From NCBI GenBank assembly GCA_002506535.1, contig DAXT01000001.1, positions 61,660 through 125,659 on the forward strand: a stretch of DNA of 64,000 nucleotides, read 5' to 3'. The position numbers and the translations under genes were made by a program. The stretch comes from Methanothrix harundinacea. Lineage in GTDB: Archaea; Halobacteriota; Methanosarcinia; Methanotrichales; Methanotrichaceae. The notes below the pieces were generated by a model. It was not told the DNA's origin and made no database searches. It saw only the letters and a list, made by a program, of their open reading frames with translations. Shown here one piece after another: positions 23,720-33,111 of this stretch (within the stretch, counting starts at the first letter, position 1; each line of letters begins with the position of its first letter).

Positions 23720-25438
23720 TCATCCATCGCAGTAAATGTATCGAGAACCACGCCCCTTGCCTACGAGTTCAACTTTTCCGGGATTTTCGTCTACAAGTTC
23801 CCTCATTAAGCGGATAACCTGGTATCTACCTAAATGTGTGATCTGTCGAATTTCAGTATTTGAAAGCCCACTTTCGCCACGTTCAAATCTCTGCTTGAGA
23901 ACGCTGAGTATCCTCGTCTTCGCTGCATCCCAGTCTATGCGCCGGTCTCTTTCTGGATGACCAGACGCCGAAAGCTTACGGTGCAAGTCAGAGCGTAATA
24001 TCCAATAGGTTCCACGACCAGATCCACCACGTTCAAGATAGTTTCGATTAAGTTCCATCTCACTGAGAGTTTCATGTGCTTGTTCCTCTGAACGCTGGCA
24101 TATTCGAGCTGCTTCGATACTGCTCAGCTCAGCATGACGTAAAAGGTATTGAAGAATCAAAAGTTGATCAACCAAAAGACCTCTACCAATTTTGCTCTCT
24201 TCTTCAACGAAGGCGCGGAATGTTGTGGACAAGTCACCAGATAGTAATGTTACCCTCACCGACTCTCCCTGTTCTTCGATTAGGGGTGGCTCCTTTCCTT
24301 CAATCAGCATGTATTTGAACATGCGCGAAATTCCTAAGTTGCTACGGTTGACAAGGTGTAGCTTTGAAAGAGCATTTACTAAGTGAGGATTCCTAGACAC
24401 TGGATGATGATGTAATATATTTTTTGGAGTAATGCCGCCGATGAACCCACCTGGATTGCTGATTTCTAATTTGGAGGGGTATTGCTTGACTAGAATCGGT
24501 CCACCGATTCTATAGTCCGCATGACTAAAGGCGTTCATCAGAGCCTCACGAAGGGCGATTTCTGGATATGTACGATATTCGAAATGGAAAGGGCCGTACA
24601 CTATAGTAGTGAGGGGGTTGTCTGCCATGATTCGATCGATTAAACGAGCCAACGCTATGGGCAACGCATCGCGACCGTCCATCCGATCCGAATAATCAGT
24701 ATCATCTTTCATTCGAAGATGAGTCCACACATAACCCGGAAGGTGCTCCTGAATTGATTCCCTCTTTCCGACAAGGAGCAGTCCGGACCTGGTTAAACAT
24801 CCCTTCCGAAGAAGACCGATCGATTCTAAGAAATCAATATTATTTATCTGTAATAGTTCTTCAGGCGTATGACTTGCTCGCGCCACATCACGAAGATATT
24901 CCACAGCAGAAGCAGAAATATGTGAAGTAGGGTCACCCGGCACCTCGATTGCGGTGAAGTCTGTCTCGCCTGTTTCCACCATCACACGGCGTCGCATGGT
25001 TCCTGTGAGGGGTTGGCAATCCTTGCCGACGCGAATCTTGCCTTCTCCAGAAGTAGTTGTGTAAGGCGGAAGGCCCGGAAATACATACATTACCAAAAGA
25101 CGACCAGTGCCTTCAGGCACTTCTAACTCTTCAAACTGAGGTGTAAGTCTTGGATCGGTGGAATCATAGACTGCTTTTTTTAGCTGGTTGATATCTATTT
25201 CAGCTGGGACACCAGAAATGGCGCGAGATCTTCCTACGACATTGTCGTTCACTCCAAATACGGTGGCCCCTCCACCCCCGTTTGCCATGCATACGGCCAT
25301 ATCTACAACCATTTTCACTGATTGTTCTTTGCTATCGAAGATCCATCTCTTGAAGTCCAAGTCCTGATTTTCCAGCTCATCTGCAATTTTGGTATCCAAC
25401 TCATCAAGAAGCATGGAAATCTCTTTTAGGCTACGCAT
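23720..25438 (-). CDS. AlbA_2-domain protein with GHKL-like ATPase region (COG2865-like)
   Basis: About 572 aa. Residues ~15-150 form the AlbA_2 (Schlafen-type) domain: a QDLDFKRWIFDSKE start, VVDMAVCMANGGGGATVFGV, and IRVGKDCQPLT. Then comes a helical region. Residues ~280-400 match the GHKL-like segment of this family (ALREALMNAFSHADY, with EISNPGGF as the glycine box). The C-terminus has winged-helix segments. Members are described as regulators, and similar domains are frequent in defence islands. ATG at 25438 follows GATGTGATT; a GTG at 25447 is in frame. AT-rich composition and flanking 3'-end repeats mark it as acquired. Confidence 0.85.
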   Translation of the reverse strand: MRSLKEISMLLDELDTKIADELENQDLDFKRWIFDSKEQSVKMVVDMAVCMANGGGGATVFGVNDNVVGRSRAISGVPAEIDINQLKKAVYDSTDPRLTPQFEELEVPEGTGRLLVMYVFPGLPPYTTTSGEGKIRVGKDCQPLTGTMRRRVMVETGETDFTAIEVPGDPTSHISASAVEYLRDVARASHTPEELLQINNIDFLESIGLLRKGCLTRSGLLLVGKRESIQEHLPGYVWTHLRMKDDTDYSDRMDGRDALPIALARLIDRIMADNPLTTIVYGPFHFEYRTYPEIALREALMNAFSHADYRIGGPILVKQYPSKLEISNPGGFIGGITPKNILHHHPVSRNPHLVNALSKLHLVNRSNLGISRMFKYMLIEGKEPPLIEEQGESVRVTLLSGDLSTTFRAFVEEESKIGRGLLVDQLLILQYLLRHAELSSIEAARICQRSEEQAHETLSEMELNRNYLERGGSGRGTYWILRSDLHRKLSASGHPERDRRIDWDAAKTRILSVLKQRFERGESGLSNTEIRQITHLGRYQVIRLMRELVDENPGKVELVGKGRGSRYIYCDG

Positions 25439-25488
25439 TTTAATCACATCTTATACTTTTTAATATTATATATATCTTGGGTTTGGGG

Positions 25489-25583
25489 CTCACGCCTTCG
25501 CTTCCTCCACGATCTCGATCTCCTCCTCCGAGAGGCCGTAAAGCTCGGAGATAGGGGGCATCGATCCGCTGATCCGACATCAC
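25489..25583 (-). pseudogene. Short frameshifted fragment C of the Type IIG 3' end
   Basis: The reverse strand reads DQRIDA, then in another frame ELYGLSEEEIEIVEEAKA and a stop. It is the last ~30 codons of the repeat with an internal deletion. It lies between the AlbA_2 gene and the DUF262 gene and is the only repeat trace separating these two cargoes. Confidence 0.7.
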
Positions 25584-25620
25584 CTTTTTACGCAATTCTA
25601 CCGGCCAGGTATCGGCTCTT

Positions 25621-27300
25621 TTAGAGCCTCCATAGCTCACTTAAGATCTCTATTAAATGTTCTTGCCTTTTTTCAATAACTTCTGGGGTCCACTCTTGTT
25701 CTTGCAGAACCTGTGTAGTTAAAACGAAAGGTGAAATCCCTTTATCGGTGGCGAAGTATTGTCGTTTTTTCTTATCGAAATCATAGTTTCGTGCTTGGCT
25801 GTTTTTCTTGCGAGATAGCAATACCAAATTGCCTAGCTTATGAACGAACATTTCTCTGTCTTCTTTTTCAGGAAAGTGTTTAGTCCAATAGCTTCCATCA
25901 CTGGGGTTTTGCGGCAATACATGCTCAATTGTTATTAATGGATACTCATAAGATGCGTTACCGTCAGAGAGAGCGGCATCTAATCTGAGAAGAACATACC
26001 GGGGTACATTCTTGGATAAATAAATATTTCCATCCAATACATTTAAGATCTCACTTCTCTCCTGAGGTGTAATCTGCAGCGGAGAGCTTGATGTATTGAG
26101 ATCATCTCCAGCATCGATATAAGTCAAAAGCCTACCATACCGATCAAGACGTTGGTTGATATTTGCACGCAGAATCATTAAACTTGCCGCAAGACGTTCT
26201 AAGTCTGTGAAGAAATCGAATAACATATTTGGTTTATCTTTATTCTTTGAGAAATAGAGTACCGCAGGAGGTATCCAATCAACATTGTCTATTCGATTCA
26301 ACCAAGATAATAGAGCGTTTACTTCCTCTGCATGTTTATAGCTCTGATACGATGAATTCTTAATAACATCGAAAGCATTGGCATACGGGATTAATACATT
26401 ATCTATAAAATTCTTAGAATCTTTGGTCGGATTTACATACTGGCGGAACTCTTTAAGGATCGTATCTTTTGGTTTAGTTTTTCGATGAATCATTCTGATA
26501 TGAGCAAATAGATCACGAAAAGTGTCTCTACGCAACGCTACTTCTAAATCTTCCCATTTATCAGTATACGAATCCTGTTCGCTTAAAGGTATGGTACCTA
26601 TAACATCCGCTTTTATAATATCTGTAATTGAGAGATCTAAACCACGATCATTGAGAATGGAAAAAATCCGATAGGCAGAATCGAAGTCGGGAGTTGATAC
26701 TCCGACTATTATGCAATGGTTAATCACGAATTGGGTGAGGCCTAACAACTCTTTCTCTGAAAGATCTTTAAGTTTATCAATGAAGTAAAGTGCATTTTCC
26801 ACTATGTTAAGCTGGCTATCAGAGAGTCTACTTGTATCTAAACTTTTTAATTTTTTCAAACCACTTTCATCTTGGATGTACTCCTTGAAGAATTCTGCAT
26901 CTTTCTCTTTAAGTGTCAAACGATAACGATTTGGAGTACTCTTTATTTCACTTCCTTTTTCATATATAAACGGAGTTATATCGCTTGCATATATTGGTGT
27001 TAAATGACGGAGGGTCGATAGCAGAATTGTAAGGGTAACCAATCGCTGCTGCCCATCAACCACTTGAGCTTCAGGAGCGTAATCTTTAATCAGAACTATG
27101 CTTCCTAGGAAGTAAGGACTGATGTCATCTCCATTTCCAGTATTATCCTCTCTGAAAGTTATCAGATCATCTAATAACTCGCCTGCATGTTCAGTCGTCC
27201 AAGCATAAGGACGTTGATAAAGAGGTATGGTGAAGACGAATTCGTCACTAAATATCTTGCTTATAGGGTATGATTCACCATGAATAGTTATTTTGCTCAT
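25621..27300 (-). CDS. DUF262/DUF1524 protein (GmrSD-like defence nuclease)
   Basis: A 559-aa protein from the ATG at 27300; a second ATG 6 bases upstream is in frame. The N-terminal DUF262 has IPLYQRPYAW and VVDGQQRLVTL; in GmrSD this domain is proposed to bind and hydrolyse nucleotides. The C-terminal DUF1524 has an HNH-like core ITIEHVLPQNP, then HKLGNLVLLSRKKNSQARN. Fused GmrSD enzymes are Type IV restriction systems against modified phage DNA. Both key motifs are intact, so it is probably functional. It is AT-rich. Repeat fragments C and D flank it. Substrate specificity here is unknown. Confidence 0.88.
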   Translation of the reverse strand: MSKITIHGESYPISKIFSDEFVFTIPLYQRPYAWTTEHAGELLDDLITFREDNTGNGDDISPYFLGSIVLIKDYAPEAQVVDGQQRLVTLTILLSTLRHLTPIYASDITPFIYEKGSEIKSTPNRYRLTLKEKDAEFFKEYIQDESGLKKLKSLDTSRLSDSQLNIVENALYFIDKLKDLSEKELLGLTQFVINHCIIVGVSTPDFDSAYRIFSILNDRGLDLSITDIIKADVIGTIPLSEQDSYTDKWEDLEVALRRDTFRDLFAHIRMIHRKTKPKDTILKEFRQYVNPTKDSKNFIDNVLIPYANAFDVIKNSSYQSYKHAEEVNALLSWLNRIDNVDWIPPAVLYFSKNKDKPNMLFDFFTDLERLAASLMILRANINQRLDRYGRLLTYIDAGDDLNTSSSPLQITPQERSEILNVLDGNIYLSKNVPRYVLLRLDAALSDGNASYEYPLITIEHVLPQNPSDGSYWTKHFPEKEDREMFVHKLGNLVLLSRKKNSQARNYDFDKKKRQYFATDKGISPFVLTTQVLQEQEWTPEVIEKRQEHLIEILSELWRL

Positions 27301-27407
27301 TATCATGCTCTCCTTAGATGGCGATTAGTTCTTCTATATCATTAGGCTTTCGATCCTCGTACACACCGTCATTTCAATAAGTACATAGGAAATCCAAGAT
27401 TCAAGGC

Positions 27408-27596
27408 TCAGGCCGTCGCCACTTCCACTATCCTTATCTCCTCCTCGGTCAGCCCGTACAGCTCGTAAACCAGGGCGTCGATCTGCCGATCCGTCGCCTC
27501 GATCTGCCGCGAGAGGAGGGTCTTATCGTGGCCGGTCTTCGACTCGGAAAGCCGCCTGTGCAGGTCGAGCATATTCTCGGCGAGGGCCATCGTCAA
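27408..27596 (-). pseudogene. Copy D of the Type IIG 3' end (62 codons)
   Basis: An open reading from ATG at 27596, starting MTMALAENMLDLHRRLSESK, then TGHDKTLLSRQIEATDRQID and ALVYELYGLTEEEIRIVEVA. It is closer to the MLDLHRRLSESKTGH form of the full-length gene than to the ADHMLAFVRRL form of units A and E-G. It therefore records a second allele of the 3' end. No catalytic part. Confidence 0.7.
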
Positions 27597-29229
27597 AGGG
27601 TGGCGGGAGAGACCGTCGAGGATATATTGCGTATTTAAAATATCATTAGAAATATACCCCAGGCGGCGAAAGACCGCCCCGCCCGACCGACTCTCGCCCC
27701 CCTCCCGCCAATTTAAGCCCTTCTACCGACCCGACATCGGCCCCCTCATCCTCCTCCTTTCCTTCTCGATCCCGAAAGACAACCGCCCGGCGCGGATAGC
27801 GCCGGGCGGCGCAGAGCCCAGGATAGGCCAGAAGAGAAGACGCGTGGGGCCAGTGCGGCGCCGTCACCGCGCGACCTCCTCCACGATGGCGACCTCCTCT
27901 TCCGAGAGGCCGTAAAGCTCGTAAACCAGGGCGTCGATCTGCCGGTCCGTCGCCTCGATCTGACGCGAAAGGAGGGTCTTCTCGTGGCCAGGTCTATCGA
28001 TTCGGAAAGCCGCCTGACAAAAGCCAGCATATAATCGGCGCGGACCACCATCGAAGGGTGGCGGGAGAGACCGTCGAGGATATATAGAGTCGTTAAAATA
28101 TCATTAGAAATATACTCCAGGCGGCGAACGACCGCCCCGCCCGACAGCCTCTCGCCCCCCTACCCGCCAATTGAAGACCTTCTACCGGCCCGACATCGGC
28201 CCCCTCATCCTCCTCCATTCCTTCTCGATCCCGACGAACGACCGCCCGGCGCGGAAGCGCCGGGCGGCGCAGCGCCCAGGATAGGCCAGAAGAGAAGACG
28301 CCAGGAGCCGGGGCGGGCGACGCCTTCACCGGGCGGCCTCTTCGACGATGGCGACCTCTTCTTCCGAGAGGCCGTAAAGCTCGTAAACCAGGGCGTCGAT
28401 CTGCCGGTCCGTCGCCTCTATCTGCCGCGAAAGGAGGGTCTTCTCGTGGCCAGGTCTATCGACTCGGAAAGCCGCCTGCCAAACGCCAGCATATGATCGG
28501 CGCGGACCACCATCGAAGGGTGGCGGGAGAGACCGTCGAGGATATATCGAGTCTTTTAAATATAGTTAGAAATATACCCCAGGCGGCGAAAGACCGCCCC
28601 CACCGCCTCTCGCTCCCCTCCCCGCCAATTGATGCCCTTCTACCGGCCCGACATCGCCCCCCCATCCTCCCCATTCCTTCTCGATCCCGAAGGACGACCG
28701 CCTGGCGCGGAAGCGCCGGGCGGCGCAAGGCTCAGGATAGGCCAGAAGAGAAGACGCGTGGGGCCAGTGCGGCGCCGTCACCGGGCGGCGTCCTCGACGA
28801 TGGCGACCTCTTCTTCCGAGAGGCCGTAAAGCTCGTAAACCAGGGAGTCGATCTGCCGGTCGGTGCCATCGATCTGCCGCGAAAGGAGGGTCTTCTCGTG
28901 GCCAGGTCTATCGACTCGGAAAGCCGCCTGCCAAACGCCAGCATATGATCGGCGCGGACCACCATCGAAGGGTGGCGGGAGAGACCGTCGAAGATATATC
29001 GAGTCTTTTAAATATAGTTAGAAATATACCCCAGGCGGCGAAAGACCGCCCCCACCGCCTCTCGCTCCCCTCCCCGCCAATTGATGCCCTTCTACCGGCC
29101 CGACATCGCCCCCCCATCCTCCCCATTCCTTCTCGATCCCGAAGGACGACCGCCTGGCGCGGAAGCGCCGGTCGGCGCAAGGCTCAGGATAGGCCAGAAG
29201 AGAAGACGCGTGGGGCCAGTGCGGCGCCG
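27597..29229 (-). repeat. Tandem array of 3'-end repeat units E, F and G
   Basis: Stops of successive coding remnants lie at 27864, 28326 and 28778, and the full gene stops at 29230, a period of 462, 452 and 452 bp. The landmark GGTGGCGGGAGAG occurs at 27599, 28058, 28519 and 28971. Each remnant (about 27864-28052, 28326-28513, 28778-28965) shares the same 2-base insertion (TCGATAGACCTGGCC versus TCGAAGACCGGCC), which breaks the frame. Units F/G and the downstream flank of the full gene are almost identical. Each spacer carries the GCGC-GGAA-GCGC hairpin. The last spacer belongs to the full-length gene. Confidence 0.85.
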
Positions 29230-32200
29230 TCACCGGGCGACCTCCTCCACGATGGCGACCTCCTCTTCCGAGAGGCCGTAAAGCTCGTAAACCAGGGCGT
29301 CGATCTGCCGGTCCGTCGCCTCTATCTGCCGCGAGAGGAGCGTCTTCTCGTGGCCGGTCTTAGATTCGGAAAGCCGCCTGTGCAGGTCTAGCATCCTCTC
29401 GACGAGGGCCACCATATTATCGTGGCGGGCGACATCCTCGGGGTCGGAGAAGTCGATGGTGCGGATGGGAAAATCTTTGACGTACTGAGCACGAAACTCT
29501 AGATAACGGTCATTTGAACCCTCCAAAGCTGCACAGAAGATGCTAAAATAGAAGAAAGCAACTTTAGCATTTAAAATTCCTAATATAAAGAGATCATCTG
29601 TCGGCAAGATGAATATCTTGTTATTTGAAAAATAGCCGCTATCGTCATATGTGAATTGACACGTCTTTGCAATTTCAGGATATAGGATCTTACCGCGTCC
29701 AAATATTGGTACAAGTGCAACGGATGGTTGCTGAAGTTCGTACCATGCTTGTTTGGTGGCTCTCCTCTCAAGACGTTCCTTGTAAGGTTTTAGGTGAGAT
29801 TCAATCGCAGGGTATTTCGATATGTCAAACCCATGATATGAATAAATCAAGTATCTTTTTGGCGTATCTAATTCATATCTTTTGATGTCTTCCCCAAATA
29901 AAAAGGGTTTTATCACTTCAGCGCCATTTGGATCCAATTTAAGGATTTCAGATCGAGTCTTCTGATCGATTACGAAAGCATCATTCAATCCAGTTTTTAC
30001 ACCCCATAAAATTTGACCCTTCACAAAATGCGATAATGGTTCTGAATGGCTTAATATCGTTTGGAGTGTGTACTGTTGAACCTGATTAATGAGTAACCAT
30101 CTATCAGATGTTAGTGATCCCTTTGGAAGAACAAAGCCCCTCGAATTTACGAGATCTGAAATCGTTTCTGAACCATTAGCTAAATATTGGAACGTTTCTA
30201 AATCGACTGGTGGGAGATAGACTGTAGAGGCAGATATATTATTTTCTGGATCTTTTCTCCTTGTAAGAAGTACTAATGTCCTTACAGTAGCTTTTTGGAA
30301 TACTCTAAGTCCTGCAAAATCTGCTATTGTATCGATGATTGACTTTGAATCCAGGAATTGGCGAAGTGGTGAACCATAATTTGCCTTAACGAATTTGTTT
30401 GATAGGATCATGCCGAAAACACCATTTCTGAGAAGTAATTTGTGACCCCTTTCGACAAAATAGGCGTAAAGATCACTTCTAGCCCCGTGTACTTCGTAGT
30501 ATTTGCGAAGATAGTCTTTAATTTCTTTGAAAGATTCCATGCGAATATAAGGCGGATTCCCGATCACAGCATCAAACCCGCCCCGGCCCATCACCTCGGC
30601 AAACTCCCTCTCCCAGTCGAAGGCGTTCACCCTGTACATCTCCTCCTTGTCCAGGAGGGTCGTCTGGCCGTCGTAGAAGTCGGGGCCGATGAGGGAGTTT
30701 CCGCACTTGATGTTCTGGCCGAGGTAGGGCAGAGCCCTCTCCTGGAAGAGCTTAAGCTGCTTGGTGAGCGTCTCCTCGTTCTCTCCCTCCAGGACCTTCA
30801 GGTGGAGGGAGAGCTTCGTCACCTCCACCGCCTGGGAGTCGATGTCGACGCCGTAGATGTTGTTCAGGAGGATACGCCGCCGCTCCCTGGTGGTCAGCTT
30901 CCACTCCCCGCCAGCCCCCTCGAATATCGGAAGCTCCCGGGGCTGATCCATCCCCGGCGGGCTCTGGCCCTGGCCCCGGCCCCTCACGCCCCTCTTGTTC
31001 GGGGAGGCGTACCCGGCGGGGAGGAGGGCGGCGACCTCCTTCGAGGCGGGGCCCTTTCCCTCGGCGAGGAGGGGGACGAGCTTCTCGACGTACCAGTCCC
31101 GGTGCCAGTCGAGGAGCTTCTGATAAGCGCCTATGAGGAAAGAGCCCGAGCCGCAGGCGGGGTCGAGGATCCGCAAGTCCGATACGGCGGTGGGGGTCTG
31201 CCCTTCTAGGAGACGCCCGACGGTGTTCTCTACGATGTAGCTGACGATGTAAGAGGGCGTGTAATAGACGCCCCCGGCCTTCCTGACCTCGGGCTTGTAG
31301 TCGACCTTCACCTTTCGCCCCGGCGAGAGGGAGATCACCTTTCCCAGGAACTGCTCGTAGACCTGCCCCAGGATCTCCGGAGGGAGGACCGAGAACTCGT
31401 AGGGGCTCTCGGGGTAGTAGAGGCTCTTTATGATCTCCTTGAGGGGCTTGTCGTCGATATCAAGGGCGAGGGTGACCCCGTCCGGCGGCTCCGTCCTCTC
31501 GGCGTCCTCCTCGAAGTGGAAGAGGCCGGCGTTGTACCTCTCGTCCGCCCGACGGAAGAACTCGATGAGCCTCGGGTAGACCCGACCACCATCGAGGAGG
31601 GTCTGGAGCTGGCCGTACCTCTCGATCCCCCGGTCCTCGCAGATCCGGAGGAAGACTATCCGGTCGATCGTCCTCTGGACAGCGAAGTTCAGCTCCCTGG
31701 ATGCGAGGTCGGGGTTTCGCAAGGCGATATTTCTAGCGAGAAGCTCCCGCCAGACCTCGATCTCCCGGAGGAAGGCGGCGTCCACCTCGGCGGTCCCCCT
31801 CTTGCCCCTGGAGGACTCGACGTACCGATCGAAGGAGCCCTTGAGGACCTCCTCCCTTGAGAAGATCGAGGCGATCTCGTCCCACCGGTCGACGTACTCT
31901 TTGTAAGTGAAGTACTTGACCCGGGCCGCCGACGCCTTGTCGGTCTTGGCGGGCTGGATCCGGCCGTCGTAGACCGCCAGCTCCTCGAAGTCGGTGAGGA
32001 TCCCCAGGGGGAGCTTGGCAGACCAAGAATAGCGGCGGAGCTGGAAGGCGGGGCTGATATCCTCTTTGAGGTTGACGGAGGGCTTCTTCGCCTCGACGAA
32101 GAACTTGCGGGTCCCCCCCACCCGGAAGCTATAATCGGGGGCCCTGGTCGACCCCCCCACCTTGACGGCGTCTTCGTGGAAGACGTCTTTGTAGGCCTCA

Positions 32201-32361
32201 GCGTACCCCTTCTCGTTATCCACATCCCATCCCAGGGCCTTGAAGAAGGGGTTTATGAACTCCAGCCGGATCTGAGTCTCGTTATAGCCACCGGACCTGT
32301 AGGAGTCGACGTTCCTGTCGAACTTCTCCACCAAATCCACGATAGCCTGGGGTGCCGTCAA
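29230..32361 (-). CDS. Type IIG (Eco57I-like) restriction-modification enzyme
   Basis: A 1043-aa single-chain enzyme. Residues ~76-92 form a PD-(D/E)xK nuclease site (D76, E90, K92). A helical connector follows. The N6-adenine methyltransferase core has YYTPSYIVSYIV, motif I DPACGSGSF at 400-408, and motif IV NPPY at 602-605. Residues ~620-975 form the target-recognition part, ending in the QIEATDRQIDALVYELYGLS C-terminal helices. The start is TTG at 32361; no better start is seen. From residue ~607 to ~975 (30543 to ~29440) the DNA is AT-rich while both flanks are GC-rich, so the specificity region has a different origin. All motifs are intact. Confidence 0.93.
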   Translation of the reverse strand: MTAPQAIVDLVEKFDRNVDSYRSGGYNETQIRLEFINPFFKALGWDVDNEKGYAEAYKDVFHEDAVKVGGSTRAPDYSFRVGGTRKFFVEAKKPSVNLKEDISPAFQLRRYSWSAKLPLGILTDFEELAVYDGRIQPAKTDKASAARVKYFTYKEYVDRWDEIASIFSREEVLKGSFDRYVESSRGKRGTAEVDAAFLREIEVWRELLARNIALRNPDLASRELNFAVQRTIDRIVFLRICEDRGIERYGQLQTLLDGGRVYPRLIEFFRRADERYNAGLFHFEEDAERTEPPDGVTLALDIDDKPLKEIIKSLYYPESPYEFSVLPPEILGQVYEQFLGKVISLSPGRKVKVDYKPEVRKAGGVYYTPSYIVSYIVENTVGRLLEGQTPTAVSDLRILDPACGSGSFLIGAYQKLLDWHRDWYVEKLVPLLAEGKGPASKEVAALLPAGYASPNKRGVRGRGQGQSPPGMDQPRELPIFEGAGGEWKLTTRERRRILLNNIYGVDIDSQAVEVTKLSLHLKVLEGENEETLTKQLKLFQERALPYLGQNIKCGNSLIGPDFYDGQTTLLDKEEMYRVNAFDWEREFAEVMGRGGFDAVIGNPPYIRMESFKEIKDYLRKYYEVHGARSDLYAYFVERGHKLLLRNGVFGMILSNKFVKANYGSPLRQFLDSKSIIDTIADFAGLRVFQKATVRTLVLLTRRKDPENNISASTVYLPPVDLETFQYLANGSETISDLVNSRGFVLPKGSLTSDRWLLINQVQQYTLQTILSHSEPLSHFVKGQILWGVKTGLNDAFVIDQKTRSEILKLDPNGAEVIKPFLFGEDIKRYELDTPKRYLIYSYHGFDISKYPAIESHLKPYKERLERRATKQAWYELQQPSVALVPIFGRGKILYPEIAKTCQFTYDDSGYFSNNKIFILPTDDLFILGILNAKVAFFYFSIFCAALEGSNDRYLEFRAQYVKDFPIRTIDFSDPEDVARHDNMVALVERMLDLHRRLSESKTGHEKTLLSRQIEATDRQIDALVYELYGLSEEEVAIVEEVAR

Positions 32362-32419
32362 TTCGCCTTCGCCCTCCGAGAATCAGATTTTGAGGGATGA
32401 ATGATAAACGTATCGACAG

Positions 32420-32473
32420 GCGTTTCGATCCCTTCGCACAGATCCGCAAGCAGATCCTGGAGGATCGAAACGC
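32420..32473. promoter_or_regulatory. Perfect 12-bp inverted repeat in a divergent promoter region
   Basis: GCGTTTCGATCC (32420-32431) and GGATCGAAACGC (32462-32473) are perfect inverted arms 30 bases apart, in the 154-bp gap between the restriction-modification gene and a rightward secreted-protein gene. It is a candidate operator or transcript hairpin. Confidence 0.55.
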
Positions 32474-32515
32474 TTTTCACCCGTCGGATAGTCTCCTTCT
32501 GAAGGAGAAACTTTG

Positions 32516-32869
32516 ATGCTGCTGAAAATGATATTGACGTTGATGGCGCTGGCGGCGATCTCGATGCCGGCGATAGCGGGCGGTCCGATGACCCCGATAC
32601 AGCTCTCCGGATCATCCAGCCATCCGGCGACGGATCTGCCCTTTTCGTGGACGCCCTCCGGCCAGAAGGTCTTGATCCCGCCGGCCGAAGCGATGCCGAT
32701 CTACTCTCTCCCTTGGTCGATCTCATCCCGGACCGGGGAACCGATATACCTCTCAGGATCTAAATTCTACGATTCGAGATACTTCTTCATCCCCGGTGGA
32801 TGGGGGAGGTCCTTGGGCGGCGGGGATGGCGCCAGCAGCGTCAGGGTCGGCTGGCTCGCCCTGATCTGA
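32516..32869 (+). CDS. Small secreted hypothetical protein
   Basis: A 117-aa protein from the ATG at 32516, after a good GAAGGAG site. It has a signal peptide: MLLKMILTLMALAAISMPAIAG, cleaved about residue 22. The mature part is rich in Pro, Ser, Gly and Tyr (SSSHPATDLPFSW; FFIPGGWGRSLGGG) with no cysteines. I recognise no family. It lies between the restriction-modification gene and the iron regulator and has no clear partner. Confidence 0.6.
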   Translation: MLLKMILTLMALAAISMPAIAGGPMTPIQLSGSSSHPATDLPFSWTPSGQKVLIPPAEAMPIYSLPWSISSRTGEPIYLSGSKFYDSRYFFIPGGWGRSLGGGDGASSVRVGWLALI

Positions 32870-33111
32870 TCCCGGGCGGGGTGTTATGGGGGCCGAAGGG
32901 CCCGCAGAAAGCCGTTCGGGCGGATCATCCCCCTCACCCATCCATTTTATAAAATTGGGAGCGGTTCAAGGCCGGTTCATTTACAGGGTCAAAGCCGTAT
33001 CGATCTACATCCCCGATCGTCCATCTGATCTTGCCCCTCCACAAAAGGCCGGGCCGAAAGGCGCAAGAGCCGGCGGAAAAACCGGGCGAGAAAGGCGTAT
33101 GCGAGGAAACC
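32870..33111. other. Intergenic region between convergent genes
   Basis: 242 bp with no supported gene. GGGGGCCGAAGGGCCC (32889-32904) can fold into a short hairpin like the one at 6515, probably a terminator for the secreted-protein gene. The rest shows nothing I can name. Confidence 0.4.

Noticed and set aside
22071..29391. CRISPR array
   Set aside because: The repeats are ~450 bp with coding remnants. There are no 24-40-bp repeats with unique spacers and no cas gene.
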